Below, one piece after another: positions 40,696 through 43,474 of a DNA stretch of 43,474 nt. The position numbers and the translations under genes are program-made. The notes beneath the pieces were generated by a model. That model was not told where the DNA came from, searched no databases, and saw only the letters and a list, made by a program, of their open reading frames with translations. The DNA comes from Candidatus Eisenbacteria bacterium (GTDB taxonomy: Bacteria; Desulfobacterota; Binatia; DP-6): assembly GCA_035577985.1 (NCBI GenBank), contig DATJZY010000107.1, positions 1 to 43,474 of the forward strand, given 5' to 3'. Every line of letters starts with the position of its first letter. Within the stretch, counting starts at the first letter, position 1.

Positions 40696-41613
40696 TTGCG
40701 GCGTCTTCCCGGCGGGGCCTCGCGGGAGATCTGGCTCTTCACGCTCGGGCGTGCGGGCGCGCCGCCCGAGCGGCTCGTCCTGCGTCGCGACCCGCCCGGC
40801 CACGTGATCGAGTCGAGCCGGCGCCAGGAGTTCGAGCTGCTCCGCGCCGCGACCGTCGCCGGCGTGCCCGTGCCGCGCGTGCTGTGGTGCGGTGGGGACG
40901 ACGCCGTGCTCGGCGCGTCGTTCTTCATCATGGACTTCGTCGAGGGCGAGACGATCGGCCGCAAGATCCTTCGCGACGCCGAGCTGGCGCGCGCGCGCGA
41001 GCGCCTTCCCGAGCAGCTCGCCGAGGCGGCGGCGCGCATCCACACCATGGCCCCCGAAGCGCTCGGCCTGCGCGCGCCGGACGGGAAGAGCCCCGGGGCG
41101 GCGGAGGTCGCGCGCTACGCGCAGATCCTGCAGGGCATCGCGCCCGATCCGCATCCCGCGCTGGAGCTCGCCATCCGCTGGCTCGGCGCCCGCCTGCCGG
41201 CACCGCGCCGCGCGACCGTCGTGCACGGCGACTATCGCATCGGCAACGTGATCGTCGGCTCCGACGGCCTGCGCGCCGTGATCGACTGGGAGCTCACCCA
41301 CGCCGGCGATCCGATGGAGGACCTCGGCTGGCTCTGTGTGCGCTCGTGGCGCTTCGGCGCCGACGACAAGCCGGTCGGCGGCCTGTGCGAGCGCGAGCGC
41401 CTGTTCGCCGCCTACGAGCGCGCGAGCGGCGCGCCAGTCGATCCCGCCGCCGTGCGGTGGTGGGAGATCTTCGGCAACTACAAGTGGGCCGTCATCTGCA
41501 TCATGCAGGCCCAGAGCTTTCTCGGCGGCGTGAAGAACGTCGAGCTCGCCGCCCTCGGCCGCCGCATCGTCGAAATGGAGATGGAGCTGCTCGATTTGAT
41601 GGAGGCCGCATGA
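40696..41613 (+). CDS. Phosphotransferase family kinase (ACAD10/LvaA-like)
   Basis: A kinase of the aminoglycoside-phosphotransferase fold (COG3173-like). Motifs: RRLPGGASREIW (Gly-rich loop), FIMDFVEGETIGRKIL, catalytic VVHGDYRIGNVIV (His-Gly-Asp...Asn) and metal-binding VIDWELTHAGDPMEDLGWL. Relatives include the kinase domains of ACAD10/11 and LvaA, which phosphorylate 4-hydroxyacyl-CoAs. TTG 40696 gives 305 aa but removes a helix that homologues have. The open frame continues upstream with typical residues (TSAELAAALATFIEREVAAP) to about 40621, yet has no ATG, GTG or TTG there. The true start may be unusual. The next gene is a DUF6285 protein. Confidence 0.88.
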   Translation: MRRLPGGASREIWLFTLGRAGAPPERLVLRRDPPGHVIESSRRQEFELLRAATVAGVPVPRVLWCGGDDAVLGASFFIMDFVEGETIGRKILRDAELARARERLPEQLAEAAARIHTMAPEALGLRAPDGKSPGAAEVARYAQILQGIAPDPHPALELAIRWLGARLPAPRRATVVHGDYRIGNVIVGSDGLRAVIDWELTHAGDPMEDLGWLCVRSWRFGADDKPVGGLCERERLFAAYERASGAPVDPAAVRWWEIFGNYKWAVICIMQAQSFLGGVKNVELAALGRRIVEMEMELLDLMEAA

Positions 41614-41645
41614 AACCCGGCCCCGAGGTGTCGGCACTGGAGGGA

Positions 41646-41664
41646 GGCCGCGTGCAACGCGGCC
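41646..41664. repeat. Stem-loop 1 between phosphotransferase and DUF6285 genes
   Basis: GGCCGCG, loop TGCAA, CGCGGCC: a perfect 7-bp stem. It is the first of three stem-loops in 94 nt. Confidence 0.5.
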
Positions 41665-41680
41665 GACGCCCACCGGAGCA

Positions 41681-41697
41681 CCGCGCCTCCGGCGCGG
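41681..41697. repeat. Stem-loop 2 between phosphotransferase and DUF6285 genes
   Basis: CCGCGCC, loop TCC, GGCGCGG: a perfect 7-bp stem. Confidence 0.5.
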
Positions 41698-41717
41698 AGC
41701 GCACGGGGGCATCCTGC

Positions 41718-41739
41718 GCGGGTTCCGCCAGGAACCCGC
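41718..41739. repeat. Stem-loop 3, directly upstream of the DUF6285 gene
   Basis: GCGGGTTCC, loop GCCA, GGAACCCGC: a perfect 9-bp stem ending 9 nt before the ATG at 41749. The following TCTAAGACA has no U-tract. It could attenuate transcription, stabilise the 3' mRNA, or influence translation of the DUF6285 gene. Confidence 0.55.
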
Positions 41740-41748
41740 TCTAAGACA

Positions 41749-42150
41749 ATGCAGGACCGACCCACCGCCATCGAGCTCCTGACCGCCGTGCGCGAGTTCC
41801 TCGAGCAGGACGTGCTGCCCGGGCTCGAGGGGCGCAAGCGCTTCCACGCGCTCGTCGCCGCCAACGTCCTGTCGATCGTCACGCGGGAGCTGCAGGAGGA
41901 GGAGACGTTGCTGGTCGCCGAATGGCGACGGTTGCGCGATCTGCTCGGCGTCGACGAAACGGTGTCACCGGGGCGCCTCGACGGGCTGCGCGCGGCGGTG
42001 CGCGCGCTCACCGAGCGGCTGGTGAGGCGCATCCGTGCGGGCGACGCGGACGGCGGTGCGTTCGGCGACGCGGTCCGCGCGCACGTGCGCATGACGATCA
42101 CGGAGAAGCTCCGCGTCGCGAATCCGAAGCTCCTCGGCGGTGCGTCGTAG
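41749..42150 (+). CDS. DUF6285-type small protein (LvaB-like partner)
   Basis: A 133-aa helical protein with ELLTAVREFLEQDVLPGLEGRKRFHALVAANVLSIVTREL, a hallmark of DUF6285, then acidic and Arg-rich helices and C-terminal MTITEKLRVANPKLL. It has no signal peptide. In many genomes it follows an ACAD10-type phosphotransferase, as here. By position and size it corresponds to LvaB of the levulinate pathway, a small partner needed for LvaA kinase activity; I infer, but cannot prove, homology. No ribosome binding site is evident in front of ATG 41749; a hairpin sits there instead. Confidence 0.82.
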   Translation: MQDRPTAIELLTAVREFLEQDVLPGLEGRKRFHALVAANVLSIVTRELQEEETLLVAEWRRLRDLLGVDETVSPGRLDGLRAAVRALTERLVRRIRAGDADGGAFGDAVRAHVRMTITEKLRVANPKLLGGAS

Positions 42151-42310
42151 CGCCCCGCGTCGCGCGGATCCCCCTCGTCCTAGGACGACGACTACTCTCG
42201 CCGTGCTGCGACAGTCTCGCATCGATGCAACCGCCACCCCCGTGACGCTCGCGAAAAGATTGAGAAAGCGGCTCGACGCGGGGGACCCGCGTTTGCTATT
42301 GAGGAGCAGC

Positions 42311-43279
42311 ATGCGCAATGGGACCCTGGCTGTCGCCGCCATGCTCGTGCACCTGCTGTGCCGGACGGCAGCGGCGGACCTGCTGACGCCGCTCTCGTCG
42401 GACGCGCCCAAGGTGAAGAAGCCGCGTCACGGCATGCAGATGACCATCGGGCCGGTCGACGTGCCGCACGGCTCCGAGATCACGCAGTGCACGTACTTCA
42501 AGAACCCGAATCCGAAGGACATGGCGGTCGGCCGCGTCCGCATCCAGGTGCAGGGCGGCAGCCACCACGTCCACCTCTACCGGCCCGTCGATCCGAACAT
42601 GAGCGTTCCCGACGGCCACGAGACCTGCAACTTCGCGCTCAACTTCGACCAGTGGCAGCTCATCTTCGCGAGCCAGAACGTGACGCTCGACTGGAAGCTC
42701 CCGCGCGGCGTCGCCATCATGCTCCGCGGCGGCGAGCAGTACGTGGCGCAGACGCACTTCGTGGACAACGGGCTGCTCGCGACGCCCGACCCCGGCTGGG
42801 CCACGTTCAACATCTACTCGATGAAGCGCAAGAAGGTGAAGTCGTTCGCCGGCGCGTTCTTCGGCCAGGATCGCGACGTGGTCGTCCCCCCGCACAGCGA
42901 GTCGTTCGCGACCACCCGGTGCGTCTTCCCGCGACCGGTGAAGCTTCTCGCGCTCACGGGCCACTACCACTTCCGCGGCAAGGAGTTCACCGTCAACACC
43001 TGGGACGGCACGACGACCGGCGAGCAGCTCTACAAGTTCGAGGGCTACACGGAGCCCGTCTTCGAGCGCTACTCGGGGAAGTTCCAGCCCGAGGTGCAGG
43101 GGCTCGAGTGGACGTGTCGCTACGAGAACGACACGGACACCCAGTTCACGTTCGGTCCGTTCACGGATCAGAACGAGCACTGCAACCTGTTCGGCTTCTA
43201 CTACCCGACCCTGGGCGAAAACGAGTTCATGACGTGCGTCCAGAAGGACCACGTCGTGACCGTCAAGGTCACGCAGTAG
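42311..43279 (+). CDS. Secreted copper type II monooxygenase-like protein (PHM/DBM fold)
   Basis: A 322-aa exported protein. The signal peptide is residues 1-22 (LAVAAMLVHLLCRTAAA). The two-domain ascorbate-dependent copper monooxygenase pattern is visible. The first copper site has GGSHHVHLY (His85, His86) and QTHFVDNG (His149). The second has GHYHFRGKEF (His218, His220) and NEHCNLFGFYYP. In peptidylglycine monooxygenase the last motif supplies a Met ligand, but here that position is His290. Six mature-chain cysteines (60, 106, 204, 269, 291, 309) could form three disulfides. GAGGAG lies 4 nt before ATG 42311. The substrate is unknown. Confidence 0.8.
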   Translation: MRNGTLAVAAMLVHLLCRTAAADLLTPLSSDAPKVKKPRHGMQMTIGPVDVPHGSEITQCTYFKNPNPKDMAVGRVRIQVQGGSHHVHLYRPVDPNMSVPDGHETCNFALNFDQWQLIFASQNVTLDWKLPRGVAIMLRGGEQYVAQTHFVDNGLLATPDPGWATFNIYSMKRKKVKSFAGAFFGQDRDVVVPPHSESFATTRCVFPRPVKLLALTGHYHFRGKEFTVNTWDGTTTGEQLYKFEGYTEPVFERYSGKFQPEVQGLEWTCRYENDTDTQFTFGPFTDQNEHCNLFGFYYPTLGENEFMTCVQKDHVVTVKVTQ

Positions 43280-43310
43280 CCCCGCCGCGCGGGTAGCGGA
43301 AAACGGACGT

Positions 43311-43330
43311 CATCACCGCAGGCGGTGGTG
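43311..43330 (+). terminator. Stem-loop after the copper monooxygenase-like gene
   Basis: CATCACCGC and GCGGTGGTG form a 9-bp stem with one G-T pair and an AG loop, 31 nt after the stop codon. There is no U-tract. Confidence 0.45.
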
Positions 43331-43360
43331 TGAGGGCCGTCGCCGGCATAGGGGTGTCGC

Positions 43361-43474
43361 ATGGCGACACCACGAGAGCGCGCGGAGCGTTTCCACGACC
43401 TGCACCGCAGCGGGCCACCGCTCGTGCTGGCGAACGCGTGGGACGCCGCCAGCGCCCGCATCCTCGAGGAGGCC
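43361..43474 (+). CDS. Isocitrate lyase/PEP mutase family protein, 5' end only
   Basis: The window ends after 38 codons. The N-terminus MATPRERAERFHDLH, then PLVLANAWDAASARILEEA, matches the start of the phosphoenolpyruvate mutase/isocitrate lyase family, where the N-A-W-D-A-A-S-A segment leads the first strand of the barrel. It could be a 2-methylisocitrate lyase-like or oxaloacetate decarboxylase-like enzyme; the catalytic residues are beyond the window. TAGGGG lies 6 nt before the ATG, consistent with the leaderless pattern elsewhere. Confidence 0.75.
   Translation, partial: MATPRERAERFHDLHRSGPPLVLANAWDAASARILEEA

Noticed and set aside
41610..41744. A 44-codon frame whose ATG overlaps the phosphotransferase stop (ATGA)
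   Set aside because: The start looks coupled, but the product is low-complexity Gly/Arg/Pro/Ala and is made of the three hairpins. I see no sign of selection for protein.

Overview
This is a GC-rich, gene-dense bacterial chromosome segment with about 42 protein genes, one tRNA and almost no spacer over 150 bp. There is no integrase, IS element, CRISPR array or prophage gene. The gene content suggests a lineage once classed with Deltaproteobacteria, possibly Binatota-like. The clues are tandem DUF507 genes, paired acyl-CoA dehydrogenases, a single-chain acyl-CoA carboxylase, hydantoinase A/B, a P450, GSTs and a phosphotransferase/DUF6285 pair. The taxon is my inference and no marker gene settles it.

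Layout. (1) 125-678: two DUF507 genes on the minus strand. (2) 744-6177: a peptidoglycan turnover block with LD-carboxypeptidase, a serine beta-lactamase-fold hydrolase, Mpl ligase, and a convergent lipoprotein lytic transglycosylase whose 3' end overlaps mpl by 103 bp. (3) 6314-8857: yggS-proC-yggT-DUF167, then an FmdB zinc ribbon. (4) 8869-12380: hyuA-hyuB. (5) 12391-13172: two small minus-strand genes. (6) 13256-15239: tRNA-Val(CAC), an ABC ATPase starting 11 nt after it, and an unknown multipass membrane protein. (7) 15248-19179: a DUF3089 hydrolase coupled to two acyl-CoA dehydrogenases. (8) 19314-22303: an SGNH hydrolase, an ion antiporter and an unknown protein. (9) 22313-28388: a SnoaL-like protein, an aldolase-SDR fusion and a 1115-aa biotin-dependent carboxylase. 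(10) 28506-31997: two convergent GSTs, an unknown membrane protein and a Mo-carrier-like protein. (11) 32096-36364: a MacA-like adaptor, one ATPase and two MacB/FtsX permeases. (12) 36308-38300: alkylation repair (Ada-AlkA fusion plus Ogt). (13) 38356-42150: P450, then divergently a DUF7064-type protein, an LvaA-like phosphotransferase and a DUF6285 protein. (14) 42311-end: a secreted copper monooxygenase-like protein and the start of a PEP-mutase/isocitrate-lyase-family gene.

The most striking pattern is in the promoters. Many first genes of transcription units have a recognisable -35 (TTGACA, TTGCAA, TTGAAA, TTGCGG), a 17-18 bp spacer, a TAnnnn-type -10, and the start codon only 5-8 nt after the -10. 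That predicts leaderless mRNAs. Genes inside operons, and a minority of first genes, instead carry clear Shine-Dalgarno sequences. At two divergent gene pairs one -35 hexamer appears to serve both directions. I made these calls by eye and no transcript data were available.

No clearly novel defence or mobile system was found. The leads most worth checking are the leaderless and shared -35 promoters, the His-for-Met change in the copper monooxygenase-like protein, the LvaAB-like cassette with no normal start codon, the tRNA-ABC transcript, the clusters of three hairpins, and the candidate operators at the P450, acyl-CoA dehydrogenase and GST promoters.
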